A stretch of DNA of 64,000 bases from an uncultured Bacteroidaceae bacterium (GTDB lineage: Bacteria > Bacteroidota > Bacteroidia > Bacteroidales > Bacteroidaceae): contig CAJOLW010000035.1 of assembly GCA_905235525.1 (NCBI GenBank), positions 62,001 through 126,000 of the forward strand, in the 5' to 3' direction. The translations under genes were made by a program, and so were the position numbers. The stretch's first letter is position 1, and every line of letters starts with the position of its first letter. Shown here one piece after another: positions 33,882-42,203 of this stretch. The notes under the pieces are model-generated. The model searched no databases. It was not told where the DNA came from and was given only the letters and a program-made list of their open reading frames with translations.

Positions 33882-35146
33882 AAAAAGTATTTATGGGACT
33901 TGCTATGATGGCAAGTGTGTGTGCTGTGGCACAAACAACAGGAGCCAGCGTGAATGGTTGGCGTGGTCCTGAGAACAATGGTTCTTATCCCGATAAGGGG
34001 TTGCTGGATGAATGGCCAGAAGGAGGACCACAACTTGTGTTCGGAGTGGAGGATGCTGGCAAGGGCTATTCGAGCGCACAAGTAGTGGGAGACCGTATTT
34101 ATTTGACAGGCATGAACGATCAGGAGGACAAGGAAGTACTTAATTGTTACACACTTGATGGTAAACGGCTGTATCAAGTAGAATACGGAAATCCATGGAA
34201 GCAATCCTATCCAGAGACCCGCACAACAGCTACTTATTCTGACGGTAAACTTTATGTAGTGAGCGGCATGGGTGAAGTGGTGTGTTTGAATGCTGAAGAT
34301 GGTGCTATCGTGTGGAAGGTGGATGCTGGTGAGAAATATGCCAGAAAGACAGGAAACTGGGGTACGAGCGAGTGTCCGTTGGTGTATGACGACAAGGTTA
34401 TTTACACTCCTTGTGGCGACCAGACCACGATTGTGGCTTTGAATAAGAATACAGGTGAAGAAGTATGGAAGTCACGTGCATTGGGTGACAAGAGCGGTTA
34501 TGTATCGCCCATCCTCATCAGTTACAAGGGTAAACGTCAGATTGTTAGTTCCACAGCAGTGACTGCTTTTGGTGTGAACCCAGACAATGGGGAAATAGAA
34601 TGGACGTTTGATGATTGGGGACCAAAGCATTATGGAAACACGAGTCGTTTCGATAACATCGCTCCCAATTCGGCACTTTATCAGGATGGTAAAATCTTCT
34701 TCTGCCATGGATATGATATTAATGGTTTCCAGTTGCAGTTGGCTGACGACCTGAAGAGTGTGACACTGACATGGCGCACAGAGGTGCTTGACACGCATCA
34801 TGGTGGCTATGTGTTGGTGGATGGTTACATCTATGGTTCCAACTGGGTGAACAACAATATGGGCAACTGGTGCTGCATCGATTGGAATACGGGTGAGGCA
34901 AAGTATGAAACTCCATGGCAAGGCAAAGGAAAAGGCTCAATTATCACTGCCGACGGGAAACTCTTCTGCTATGACGAGCGCCGGGGCACTGTGGGCTTGG
35001 CGAAGGCAGACCCTAATGGATTTGAGGTGACAAGTGAGTTCCGCATCGAGAAGGGTAGTGGCCCTTATTGGGCTCATCTTGCTATCAGCAATGGTGTGCT
35101 CTATGTACGTCATGCCAATGCTTTCTACGCATATAAAATAAACTAA
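33878..35146 (+). CDS. Secreted PQQ-like beta-propeller protein (4)
   Basis: A 422-residue protein with a Sec signal peptide (MKKVFMGLAMMASVCAVAQ, cleavage near 19). Blades include WRGPENNGSYPDKGLLDEWPE, the classical opening of PQQ-like propellers in Bacteroidetes and Planctomycetes. LNAEDGAIVWKVD and LNKNTGEEVWKSR follow. It overlaps the permease stop by 4 nt and is 11 nt from the aquaporin gene. It is a close cousin of the other three propellers in repeat style but differs in anchoring: soluble here. Confidence 0.83.
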   Translation: MKKVFMGLAMMASVCAVAQTTGASVNGWRGPENNGSYPDKGLLDEWPEGGPQLVFGVEDAGKGYSSAQVVGDRIYLTGMNDQEDKEVLNCYTLDGKRLYQVEYGNPWKQSYPETRTTATYSDGKLYVVSGMGEVVCLNAEDGAIVWKVDAGEKYARKTGNWGTSECPLVYDDKVIYTPCGDQTTIVALNKNTGEEVWKSRALGDKSGYVSPILISYKGKRQIVSSTAVTAFGVNPDNGEIEWTFDDWGPKHYGNTSRFDNIAPNSALYQDGKIFFCHGYDINGFQLQLADDLKSVTLTWRTEVLDTHHGGYVLVDGYIYGSNWVNNNMGNWCCIDWNTGEAKYETPWQGKGKGSIITADGKLFCYDERRGTVGLAKADPNGFEVTSEFRIEKGSGPYWAHLAISNGVLYVRHANAFYAYKIN

Positions 35147-35157
35147 TTGTCAAGCAA

Positions 35158-35979
35158 ATGGATAAGAAGGGTTTTTTAGGTGAATTCTTAGGGACGTTTA
35201 TCCTGACACTTTTCGGATGTGCATGTGTAGCATGTGCCGTCCTCTTTGGTGAGTATGTGAGTATCTTTCAGGTAGGTGTCACTTGGGGACTCGGTGTGAC
35301 TCTCGCTATCTATCTGACGCGCTATCTGTCCTGTGCCCACTTGAACCCCGCAGTGTCGGTGGCAATGGTGGTGGCAGGCAGAATGCAGGTACGTAAACTC
35401 CCCATCTATCTGCTTGCGCAGTTCTTGGGTGCCATTTTGGCTGGGTGGGTGCTCTATGGACTCTTTTCCCCGTCCATCGCCAACTACGAGGCGGTGCATG
35501 GCATCGTGAGAGGTACGGCTGCCAGTGTCGATACTGCACGAATGTTTGGTGAGTTCTATCCTAATCCTGGTGACCCTGTGGCAGTGGTGTCTTTACCACT
35601 TGCCATGGTGGCTGAGGGATTTGGTACATTCCTTTTGGTGCTGTTCATCTTCTGTCTGACAGAAGGTTGCAATGTAGGGCGACCCAGTGAACCCCTTCAG
35701 CCTCTCTTCATCGGACTCACGGTGGCATCCATCATCTTCTTCATCGCTCCTCTTACACAAGCAGGTCTGAATCCCGCCCGCGATGCAGGTCCTCGTTTAG
35801 TGGCTTATCTTGCTGGTTGGGATTCCGCAGCGCTTCCTGATGCAGTGGGCGGTTGGTTCTGGGTGTATATCCTTGCTCCTGTGCTTGGTGGCAGCCTATC
35901 TGCAGGATGTTTCAAGTGGCTTATCGAACCTGCCATGCTGGCAAAGAACAAGGAGGATAAGTGTGATTGCTGTAAATGA
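35158..35979 (+). CDS. MIP-family channel, aquaglyceroporin-like
   Basis: A 273-residue inner-membrane channel with six membrane segments. The two NPA loops are HLNPAVS (Asn63) and GLNPARD (Asn205). The aspartate after NPAR is the mark of the glycerol-facilitator branch rather than strict water channels. The C-terminus has a CDCC tail. It could carry glycerol or another small neutral solute. Its place at the end of the redox-terpenoid cluster is unexplained. Confidence 0.92.
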   Translation: MDKKGFLGEFLGTFILTLFGCACVACAVLFGEYVSIFQVGVTWGLGVTLAIYLTRYLSCAHLNPAVSVAMVVAGRMQVRKLPIYLLAQFLGAILAGWVLYGLFSPSIANYEAVHGIVRGTAASVDTARMFGEFYPNPGDPVAVVSLPLAMVAEGFGTFLLVLFIFCLTEGCNVGRPSEPLQPLFIGLTVASIIFFIAPLTQAGLNPARDAGPRLVAYLAGWDSAALPDAVGGWFWVYILAPVLGGSLSAGCFKWLIEPAMLAKNKEDKCDCCK

Positions 35980-36032
35980 TATAATTCAAGTTGAGCATTT
36001 GCGAAACTTGAGTGATATAACTTACTGAAAAT

Positions 36033-37142
36033 ATGTCTGAAATGAAGAATAGAACAAGAATTTTATTGACAGGTGGTTTCCTCGGGGCAGGAAAGACCAC
36101 ATTGATTTGGCATGTGGCACAGCGTCTCATGCAACAAGGAAAAAGAGTGGGGCTGATTACGAATGATCAAGCCCCTGGATTAGTGGATAGTCAGTTACTC
36201 CGACAGTCACATCTGTCGGTGGCAGAAGTGGCGGGTAGTTGTTTCTGCTGCAACTTCGATGGATTCATCGATGCAATCAAGAATGTGCGCAAAGAAGCAC
36301 AGGCTGACTTCATTTTGGCAGAGCCTGTAGGTAGTTGTGCCGACCTCTCCGCCACCATCATGCAACCTCTGAAGAAGTATTGGGGTACAGAATTACTGGT
36401 TTCGCCACTTACAGTACTGGCCGACCCTTCACGGCTCTCCGCTATTTTGCGTGGAGAATTGGCGGAATTGCACGAAGATGCTGCCTATATCTATCGAAAG
36501 CAGTTGGAGGAGGCTGACGTGATAGTCATCACCAAGACGGACACACTCTCTCCCGATGTGCTTACGCAGTTGAAGCAAGATACAGAACAGACCTTCCCCA
36601 AGAGCAAGGTGATGTGTGTGAGTGCTGTACAGGGAGATGGCATAGACGAATGGTTCACAGAAGTGACCACACGTACAGAGGCTGGAACCCGTCTGATAGA
36701 CATTGATTATGACCGTTACGCCCATGGCGAAGCAGTTCTTGGCTGGCTCAACGGTACGGTCAATCTGCATGGTGACCCTACAGCATGGGATGATGTGTTG
36801 AAGGTGCTGATGGCTGAACTGAAAGTATGTATAGAGGAGGAAAATCTGCGTGTGGGGCATGTGAAGGTCATTGCAGAGAACGGACAACTCTATGCAGTGG
36901 GCAATATTACTGGTGCTAACAACACGTTCACCTTCCGTGCAGGAGCGGGCGAGAGTACTGACGTGAAACTTATCATCAATGCCCGTGTGGAATGTTCTCC
37001 AGAACATCTGGATGAACTTGTTCGCCAGGCTCTATTAAATGTCATTCAAGGACGCTTTACGGAAGAAGTGCTTGCTTGGCGATTCTTGCAACCAGGCAGA
37101 CCCAATCCCACTCATCGTTTTTCTGAGGTAGTGACAAACTAA
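36033..37142 (+). CDS. CobW/COG0523 G3E-family GTPase
   Basis: A 369-residue cytoplasmic GTPase. The P-loop is GGFLGAGKTT. The metal-binding C-x-C-C motif appears as SCFCCNF near residue 70, and the G4 motif is TKTD. G3E proteins of the COG0523 type deliver metals (Zn, Co, Fe) or help cofactor insertion. Its spacing of 53 nt from the aquaporin gene, and the terminator after it, suggest it is the last gene of the cluster. A metal chaperone for one of the cluster enzymes is plausible inference. Confidence 0.85.
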   Translation: MSEMKNRTRILLTGGFLGAGKTTLIWHVAQRLMQQGKRVGLITNDQAPGLVDSQLLRQSHLSVAEVAGSCFCCNFDGFIDAIKNVRKEAQADFILAEPVGSCADLSATIMQPLKKYWGTELLVSPLTVLADPSRLSAILRGELAELHEDAAYIYRKQLEEADVIVITKTDTLSPDVLTQLKQDTEQTFPKSKVMCVSAVQGDGIDEWFTEVTTRTEAGTRLIDIDYDRYAHGEAVLGWLNGTVNLHGDPTAWDDVLKVLMAELKVCIEEENLRVGHVKVIAENGQLYAVGNITGANNTFTFRAGAGESTDVKLIINARVECSPEHLDELVRQALLNVIQGRFTEEVLAWRFLQPGRPNPTHRFSEVVTN

Positions 37143-37164
37143 TAACTCCTCAGATGATATAATT

Positions 37165-37208
37165 ATCCCCTACTTTCTCCCTCTCGGGGAGGAGGTAGGG
37201 GATTTTTT
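37165..37208. terminator. Terminator between convergent cobW-like and DUF5606 genes
   Basis: Arms 37165-37173 (ATCCCCTAC) and 37195-37203 (GTAGGGGAT) pair, with further partial pairing inside (CTCCC/GGGAG), and are followed by a T-run. This ends the long plus-strand transcription unit. Confidence 0.85.
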
Positions 37209-37639
37209 CATTTTTCCTCTTCGGTGGCAGTCTCCTCTTCTTTGCTTTCAAACTCGGTATAGCCGTCAGCGGTGAGAATATTGTACCAAGAGAGAACTTT
37301 ACGCATGTCGGAGACACGAACACGGTCTGTGTCGTAGTTGGGGAGCACCTTGGTGAAGAAGGCGATGATGTCGTCCTGCGAAGCCTTCTTAGGAGAGAGG
37401 TCGAGGGGCTTGTCACCGTAGTTTGTCTTGATAGACTCAAAGACGGAAGCGAGGGGTACTTCGCTGTCGTCGTTGGTGTAGATGGAGATGTCACCGAGCG
37501 ACACAATGCGGTCAGCACCGAAAGCGGGAATGCGCTTCTTTTGTGCATCGACAGTTTCGACGATGAGGCTCTTGTTGCCTCGCGAGATGAGCTTATAAAG
37601 CCCAGGTTTGCCAGAGATGGCGAGAATTTTCTTGATCAT
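37208..37639 (-). CDS. DUF5606 family protein
   Basis: A 143-residue protein whose start (KKILAISGKPGLYKLISRG) and VSLGDISIYT block match DUF5606, a family known mainly from Bacteroidetes. There is no membrane segment or catalytic motif. The C-terminus is Glu/Thr-rich and disordered. It is the last gene of a minus-strand run from nusB to coaE. Function not known. Confidence 0.85.
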   Translation of the reverse strand: MIKKILAISGKPGLYKLISRGNKSLIVETVDAQKKRIPAFGADRIVSLGDISIYTNDDSEVPLASVFESIKTNYGDKPLDLSPKKASQDDIIAFFTKVLPNYDTDRVRVSDMRKVLSWYNILTADGYTEFESKEEETATEEEK

Positions 37640-37671
37640 CGTTTATTTACTGTTTAATTATTAATCATTTA

Positions 37672-38265
37672 TTATCTGTTTTTTTGTTCATTTTCAATAC
37701 TCTTCAGCAGTTGGTCAAGTTGCCGATCAATGTCGGTAGTGCCATCGTTGAGGATGGTGTAGTCGGCACAGATACGTTTTTCGTCCTCGTCCATCTGTTG
37801 TGCCATACGTGCCTCGATTTGTTCAGAGGTGGCTTGGTCGCGCTTCATGGCTCTTTGCAGACGGATGTTCTTGGGCGCATCAACAAACACGGTGATATCG
37901 ACTATGTCTTGAAAGCCTGCTTCGAAGAGGATGGCACTTTCTTGTACCACGATGTGAGTGCTTTGTTTCTGTACCCATTCAGCAAAGTCTTGTCTCACCA
38001 CTGGATGGACGATGCTGTTCACTTGGGCTGCATGGTCGCTGTTCGCAAAAAGGAACTGTGCAATGGCGGGTTTGTTAAGTCGTTGCCCGATGTATGCATC
38101 GTTGCCGATGAGTTGGCAGAGTTGTTCCCTGATGACGGGGCTTTCCCTCATGAGCCGTTTTGCCTCATCGTCGCAGTGATAGACGGGAATGCCGCGTTGC
38201 TTGAGCCGCTGGCAGATGTAGGTCTTGCCGCTGCCAATACCTCCTGTGATGCCGATACGTATCAT
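37672..38265 (-). CDS. coaE: Dephospho-CoA kinase
   Basis: This cytoplasmic enzyme phosphorylates the 3'-hydroxyl of dephospho-CoA, the last step of CoA synthesis. The 197-residue frame begins at MIRIGITGGIGSGKT (ATG 38263-38265), which holds the P-loop. CDDEAKRLM and the LID-region QRAMKRD follow. The frame stays open well upstream, but that part is antisense-like to nothing and overlaps ybbR, so it is not used. It lies 13 nt after the ybbR-like stop. Confidence 0.95.
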   Translation of the reverse strand: MIRIGITGGIGSGKTYICQRLKQRGIPVYHCDDEAKRLMRESPVIREQLCQLIGNDAYIGQRLNKPAIAQFLFANSDHAAQVNSIVHPVVRQDFAEWVQKQSTHIVVQESAILFEAGFQDIVDITVFVDAPKNIRLQRAMKRDQATSEQIEARMAQQMDEDEKRICADYTILNDGTTDIDRQLDQLLKSIENEQKNR

Positions 38266-38278
38266 TCGGTGGCTTGTT

Positions 38279-39247
38279 CTATGATATATTCGACAGTCTC
38301 GGGATTGATGCGCAGCGCAGATTGCGAATGTTTGCCGGTCTTTGGCGAACATGGATGCGGCATCGCTTAGAGTCAGCCTGTAGTTCTTTATAGTCGATGG
38401 AAAGAAGGAAATCCTCAGGAGTAATTTCATCGTAGAGAGTAGAACTGACAAGAAAGGTGATGTTGACCTTGGTGGGGAAGGTGCGTATGAGTTTGTTGCG
38501 GGGCACATTCTCGCTATAGACGGGTGCCTGGAGGGTCTTGTCCGTGAAGATGTCAATACAGATGCTGGCATCGACAGAGTCGGGAATGGCTTTGGCGCCA
38601 CGTGGCACAAGGAGGGCAAGTCGTGTCTGGAGTGTATCTTCGAGATCTGTGTAGGTGACGTTTTCAGTCTTGATGTGGGTGATGCCGCCGAAGATGTGTT
38701 TGGGTGCATAGATATCGACGGAATCGGGTAAGAGAATGGTGCCACACTGGTAGCGTCCGGCTGTGGTGCTGACACGTCCATTGAAGATGACAGGCACGCG
38801 CTTGTGCTGACCGTTGGAGTAGTAGGTCTCTATCTTACTGGGGGTGGTGGACTTGAAAATCATGCCCTGCGGCTTCTTACGCATGACGGCACGTCGGAGC
38901 GTGTTGGCGTCAATGATAATTTTGCCAGACTTCTGGTTGATTTCTTTGAAGTTGATGACGAGCTCGTGGTCATCATTCCGCATGAATTTGTAGTAGAAGG
39001 CATTCCACCCCTTACTGTTATAGCTGACATTGACTTCTGCTGGCATCTCGCTGGTATAGACTACATCTTTGGGGAGATCTTCTATTGTGAGCCGATAGGC
39101 GAGGGTGACTTCAGTCGTTTCTTTAATGGACTGCATGAACCAAAAGGCGATGGAGATGCATAGGAAAACAAGAAACACAAGAAGATTGCGGTCGAATTTA
39201 ATCAATCGCAATCTTCTGAGTATTACTTTTGTGAAGTCGGTTAGCAT
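38279..39247 (-). CDS. YbbR-like domain protein
   Basis: A 322-residue protein with one N-terminal TM (FLVFLCISIAFWFMQ, about 28-42) and an external part with YbbR-type repeats (LPKDVVYTSEMPAEVNVSY). YbbR/CdaR proteins in Firmicutes regulate diadenylate cyclase; in Bacteroidetes the role is less clear. It lies between yajC and coaE, a common order in Bacteroidales. There is no cdaA gene in the window. Confidence 0.82.
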   Translation of the reverse strand: MLTDFTKVILRRLRLIKFDRNLLVFLVFLCISIAFWFMQSIKETTEVTLAYRLTIEDLPKDVVYTSEMPAEVNVSYNSKGWNAFYYKFMRNDDHELVINFKEINQKSGKIIIDANTLRRAVMRKKPQGMIFKSTTPSKIETYYSNGQHKRVPVIFNGRVSTTAGRYQCGTILLPDSVDIYAPKHIFGGITHIKTENVTYTDLEDTLQTRLALLVPRGAKAIPDSVDASICIDIFTDKTLQAPVYSENVPRNKLIRTFPTKVNITFLVSSTLYDEITPEDFLLSIDYKELQADSKRCRIHVRQRPANIRNLRCASIPRLSNIS

Positions 39248-39282
39248 TGGTGATATGTCAAATATGAAGTGTCAAATGACAT

Positions 39283-39603
39283 TTACTGCTGTGGTTGTTG
39301 ACTACCTTCGGCATAGACGTAGTTACGGTCAATCTGCACAGTAACACCTTTGGCAATTTCAATGGTGAGGTACGACTCGCCCTCGTTGAGCGACTTGACA
39401 GTACCATGTACACCGCTGGCCGTGATGACCTTGCTTCCGATGGTGAGACTCTTGCGGAAGTTCTCGATTTCTTTCTGACGCTTACGTTGAGGTTTGATCA
39501 TGAAAAAATACACGATGGCAAACATGGCGACAATCATGATAATCATGCTCCAGTCGAAGCCACCTTTTGTAGCACCTTGTGCTGCTTGGATGAGTGTGAA
39601 CAT
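39283..39603 (-). CDS. yajC: Preprotein translocase subunit YajC
   Basis: A 106-residue membrane protein: one TM (MIIMIVAMFAIVYFFMI) followed by the hallmark KPQRKRQKE, then the small beta domain with GSKVITASGVHGTV. YajC binds SecDF and assists Sec export. It lies between nusB and the ybbR-like gene. Confidence 0.95.
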   Translation of the reverse strand: MFTLIQAAQGATKGGFDWSMIIMIVAMFAIVYFFMIKPQRKRQKEIENFRKSLTIGSKVITASGVHGTVKSLNEGESYLTIEIAKGVTVQIDRNYVYAEGSQQPQQ

Positions 39604-39639
39604 AGTGTTTACAATTTACGTTATTATATATATAATGTG

Positions 39640-40566
39640 TTATGCTTTCGTGAGTTTGTTCTCCTTCTTGAGTTTCTTCGCTACAGCATCAATGATGCCG
39701 TTGACATAACCGCCACTCTTGGGAGTGCTATACCACTTGGCTATTTCTACATATTCGTTGATGGTGACGGATATAGGTATCTGTGGGAAACTGAGTAATT
39801 CTGCGACCGCAATCTGCATGATGATGACGTCCATGTAGGCGAGGCGGTTGAATTCCCAGTTTTTGACACATTGGCTGATAAGTTTGCGGTAATACTCGTC
39901 ATTCATGATGGTGCGTCGGAACAAGCGAGTGGCAAATTCCTGATCTTCGGTGTCCTTGTATTCTGGAACAAGTTCCTGATTGGCACCATTAGCAGGGTCG
40001 AAACGCTTGATGGTCTTGAGCACGAACGTGTCAACCACCTCTCTGTCATCATTCCAATAAAGACTCTGCTCTTCCAGGATGTCGTCAATACGTTCATCCT
40101 TCATGATGATGTTCTTGTAGAGTTTGCGCCACAATTCGCGGTCATCGGCATAAGTAACTTTCTCCAGTGCCATGTACTCAGTGTAGTACTCGCTTTGGAT
40201 GATGTCGGTGTACAACTTTTTAATATAGTCTATGTCATTGTTCCACGATTTTTTCTTCGTGTCAACAAATTCCTGTAGTTGCTTGTTCTTTTCCAGTTGT
40301 GCTGCAAAAAGATTGTCGGCAAATCGGTGACTGACTTCTTCATTGATGTGACCAACTTGATGAAGTTGTTCTTTATGCTCCACTTCTTGGAAGGCATAGC
40401 GGGAAACGCTTACGATGAGCAACAACATGTAATTATACAGGTCGTATGCCTTGGAAAGACTAAAGAGAAGTTCTTTCTCTGCCGTATCGATGTTCTTGCC
40501 CCCATTTTGGTAAAACGCATAAATGAGTTGTACAATTTTCAGACGGATAAGTGTTCGATTGATCAT
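39640..40566 (-). CDS. nusB: Transcription antitermination factor NusB (long Bacteroidetes type)
   Basis: A 308-residue protein, about twice the length of E. coli NusB. The N-terminus MINRTLIRLKIVQLIYAFYQ and the C-terminal NRLAYMDVIIMQIAVAELL with NEYVEIAKWYS are conserved NusB segments; the middle is an acidic helical insertion common in this phylum. NusB pairs with NusE (S10) on boxA RNA in rRNA antitermination. It is the first gene of the minus-strand operon, with a promoter box at 40663-40670. Confidence 0.92.
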   Translation of the reverse strand: MINRTLIRLKIVQLIYAFYQNGGKNIDTAEKELLFSLSKAYDLYNYMLLLIVSVSRYAFQEVEHKEQLHQVGHINEEVSHRFADNLFAAQLEKNKQLQEFVDTKKKSWNNDIDYIKKLYTDIIQSEYYTEYMALEKVTYADDRELWRKLYKNIIMKDERIDDILEEQSLYWNDDREVVDTFVLKTIKRFDPANGANQELVPEYKDTEDQEFATRLFRRTIMNDEYYRKLISQCVKNWEFNRLAYMDVIIMQIAVAELLSFPQIPISVTINEYVEIAKWYSTPKSGGYVNGIIDAVAKKLKKENKLTKA

Positions 40567-40662
40567 AAGTCAAAAAACTCTTTTTTTGTGTTTTGTTATT
40601 ATTAAATAGGTGAATACTATTTGTGTCTTCTTACTTTTTTGGTTGAACGAATAATTCGAGTG

Positions 40663-40670
40663 CAAATTTA
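40663..40670 (-). promoter_or_regulatory. -7 promoter box for the nusB operon
   Basis: Minus-strand TAAATTTG fits TAnnTTTG about 97 nt upstream of the nusB ATG. The surrounding 40567-40814 region is very AT-rich and holds no other gene that I can see. Confidence 0.5.
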
Positions 40671-40814
40671 GCGATTTTCTTTGAAAAAAAGGGCTTTTTA
40701 TGGGGATGATTGTGCAAAAATGAAAAAAAACGACTTAAAATCTTGTATAAACGAAAAAAAAGTAACAATTTTGTAGCAAATTTAAGATTTTACATACATA
40801 AAATAAAAGATATT

Positions 40815-41228
40815 ATGGGTGATACAGACAAAGACTTGGTTTACTCAGAGAGTATCAAGGCGGGCAAGCGCATCTATTATTTTGATGTGAAGCAGAGCAG
40901 GAATGGCGATCGTTATATTGCTATTACGGAGAGTAAGAAAATCAATGAGGGTACGATGGAGAACCCTCGTTTCGTGTTTGAGAAGCATAAACTGTTCCTC
41001 TATAAGGAAGATTATGAGAAGTTTGTTGATGCACTGACAAGAACATTGGATGTGGCAAAGGGTAACGCTCCTGCAGTGGCTCCCGCATCTGAAGCCTCAG
41101 TGCAAGTGGAGGCTTCTGTAGCAGTTGAGGATTCATCTGCGGCGCCTGTTGATGCATCGGTAGAAGTGTCTACAGAGGAACAGGCGGAAAAGAAGAGTTT
41201 TCTCGACAAAGTGAAAGACATTTTCTAA
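40815..41228 (+). CDS. PUR-domain (DUF3276) nucleic-acid-binding protein
   Basis: A 137-residue protein from the ATG at 40815. The upstream frame is AT-rich, low-complexity and has no family support. The PUR repeat includes YSESIKAGKRIYYFDVKQSR and GDRYIAITESKK, as in Borrelia BpuR and Bacteroidetes DUF3276 proteins, which bind RNA and DNA. The C-terminal 50 residues are Ala/Val/Glu-rich (SVQVEASVAVEDSSA) and likely disordered. Confidence 0.88.
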   Translation: MGDTDKDLVYSESIKAGKRIYYFDVKQSRNGDRYIAITESKKINEGTMENPRFVFEKHKLFLYKEDYEKFVDALTRTLDVAKGNAPAVAPASEASVQVEASVAVEDSSAAPVDASVEVSTEEQAEKKSFLDKVKDIF

Positions 41229-41357
41229 GAGAAAAGAGAACGGAGTGAAGAACTAAAGAGTTGAAGTTGGGCTCATGTGCAGTTTGCAAACCATAGGTCA
41301 ACTTCAATCCTTTTATTCTTTAATTCTCCAATTTTTATAAAAAAATGGGGAAAACTT

Positions 41358-41387
41358 TTGTCACTTTCGGCGAAAGTCGTACCTTTG
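41358..41387 (+). promoter_or_regulatory. rplY promoter (-33 TTG and -7 box)
   Basis: TTG at 41358-41360 and TACCTTTG at 41380-41387 are 19 nt apart, an ideal Bacteroidetes promoter. Transcription would start near 41394. Confidence 0.75.
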
Positions 41388-41393
41388 TGCCGC

Positions 41394-41516
41394 TTTTTTG
41401 GGCAACACATTAGCCCTCCTCCCCAATGGAGGGTTTTCGTGTGATGGCGAATTAAGCGCAATAGTGGGGGGCTCCCCCCCGAAAGACTTAATTTATAGTA
41501 ACACAAAACTAAAAAA
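41394..41516 (+). promoter_or_regulatory. Structured leader of rplY
   Basis: The leader of about 120 nt has one hairpin (41414-41419 CCCTCC with 41428-41433 GGAGGG, followed by TTTT) and a G6/C7 block (41466-41480). It could be an attenuator or a protein-binding leader for L25. Confidence 0.5.
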
Positions 41517-42122
41517 ATGAAAGAAATTACAATCAACGCACAGGCTCGTACAGAGTTTGGCAAGAAGGCAAGTCGTGACCTTCGTCGTGCTGGTCTGGTT
41601 CCAGCAGTGTTTTATGGAGTAGAGAAGGGCGAGAACGGTCTTCCTGTAGCAAAGTCAATCCAAATTTCAGAGAAGGAGTTGGCCAAACTTCTTTACACTC
41701 CTAATGTGTATATTGTCAATCTCGTGGTTGACGGAAAGTCTGTCAAGGCTATTCTGAAAGACTTGCAGTGCGACTTCGTGACAGACCGTCCTGTTCACGT
41801 TGACTTCTACCAGATTACAGAGGACAAGCCAGTAGTATTCGAGATTCCAGTGAAACTCAACGGCCTTGCAGAAGGTGTACGTGCCGGTGGTAAACTTGCA
41901 CTCAATGTGCGTAAGTTGGCTGTTAAGGCTCTTTACACTCAGTTCCCAGACACACTTGATATTGATGTGACCAACCTTGGTCTTGGCAAGGCAATGAAGG
42001 TGGCTGAACTCTCTTACGAAGGTCTCGAGATTATCACTTCAAAGGAAGTGGTTGTTTGTGCAGTTCGTATGACTCGTGCCGCTCGTGCTGCTGCTGCTGA
42101 GGCTGAATCATCAGAAGAGTAA
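41517..42122 (+). CDS. rplY: 50S ribosomal protein L25 (Ctc form)
   Basis: A 201-residue L25/TL5/Ctc-type protein that binds 5S rRNA. The start MKEITINAQARTEFGKK and RRAGLVPAVFYG are conserved. The C-terminal Ctc domain (PVKLNGLAEGVRAGGKL) is present, and the tail is Ala/Glu-rich. It is followed by pth, the usual L25-Pth pairing in bacteria. Confidence 0.96.
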   Translation: MKEITINAQARTEFGKKASRDLRRAGLVPAVFYGVEKGENGLPVAKSIQISEKELAKLLYTPNVYIVNLVVDGKSVKAILKDLQCDFVTDRPVHVDFYQITEDKPVVFEIPVKLNGLAEGVRAGGKLALNVRKLAVKALYTQFPDTLDIDVTNLGLGKAMKVAELSYEGLEIITSKEVVVCAVRMTRAARAAAAEAESSEE

Positions 42123-42203
42123 TCTGAATAAAGGAAATATGATCCTATGAGGGTGTATCGGTGGTCATCAGACCCTTGGTACACTCTTTTTTAATTATAT
42201 AAT

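Noticed and set aside
19635..35146. PQQ-dependent alcohol or glucose dehydrogenases
   Set aside because: The propeller repeats fit, but no haem c motif and no clear PQQ/Ca residues are seen, and no pqq synthesis genes are present. They are named only as PQQ-like propellers.
38266..38781. The long N-terminal extension of the coaE reading frame
   Set aside because: CoaE starts normally at MIRIGITGG (38265). The extension overlaps the ybbR-like gene in another frame and looks like shadow sequence.
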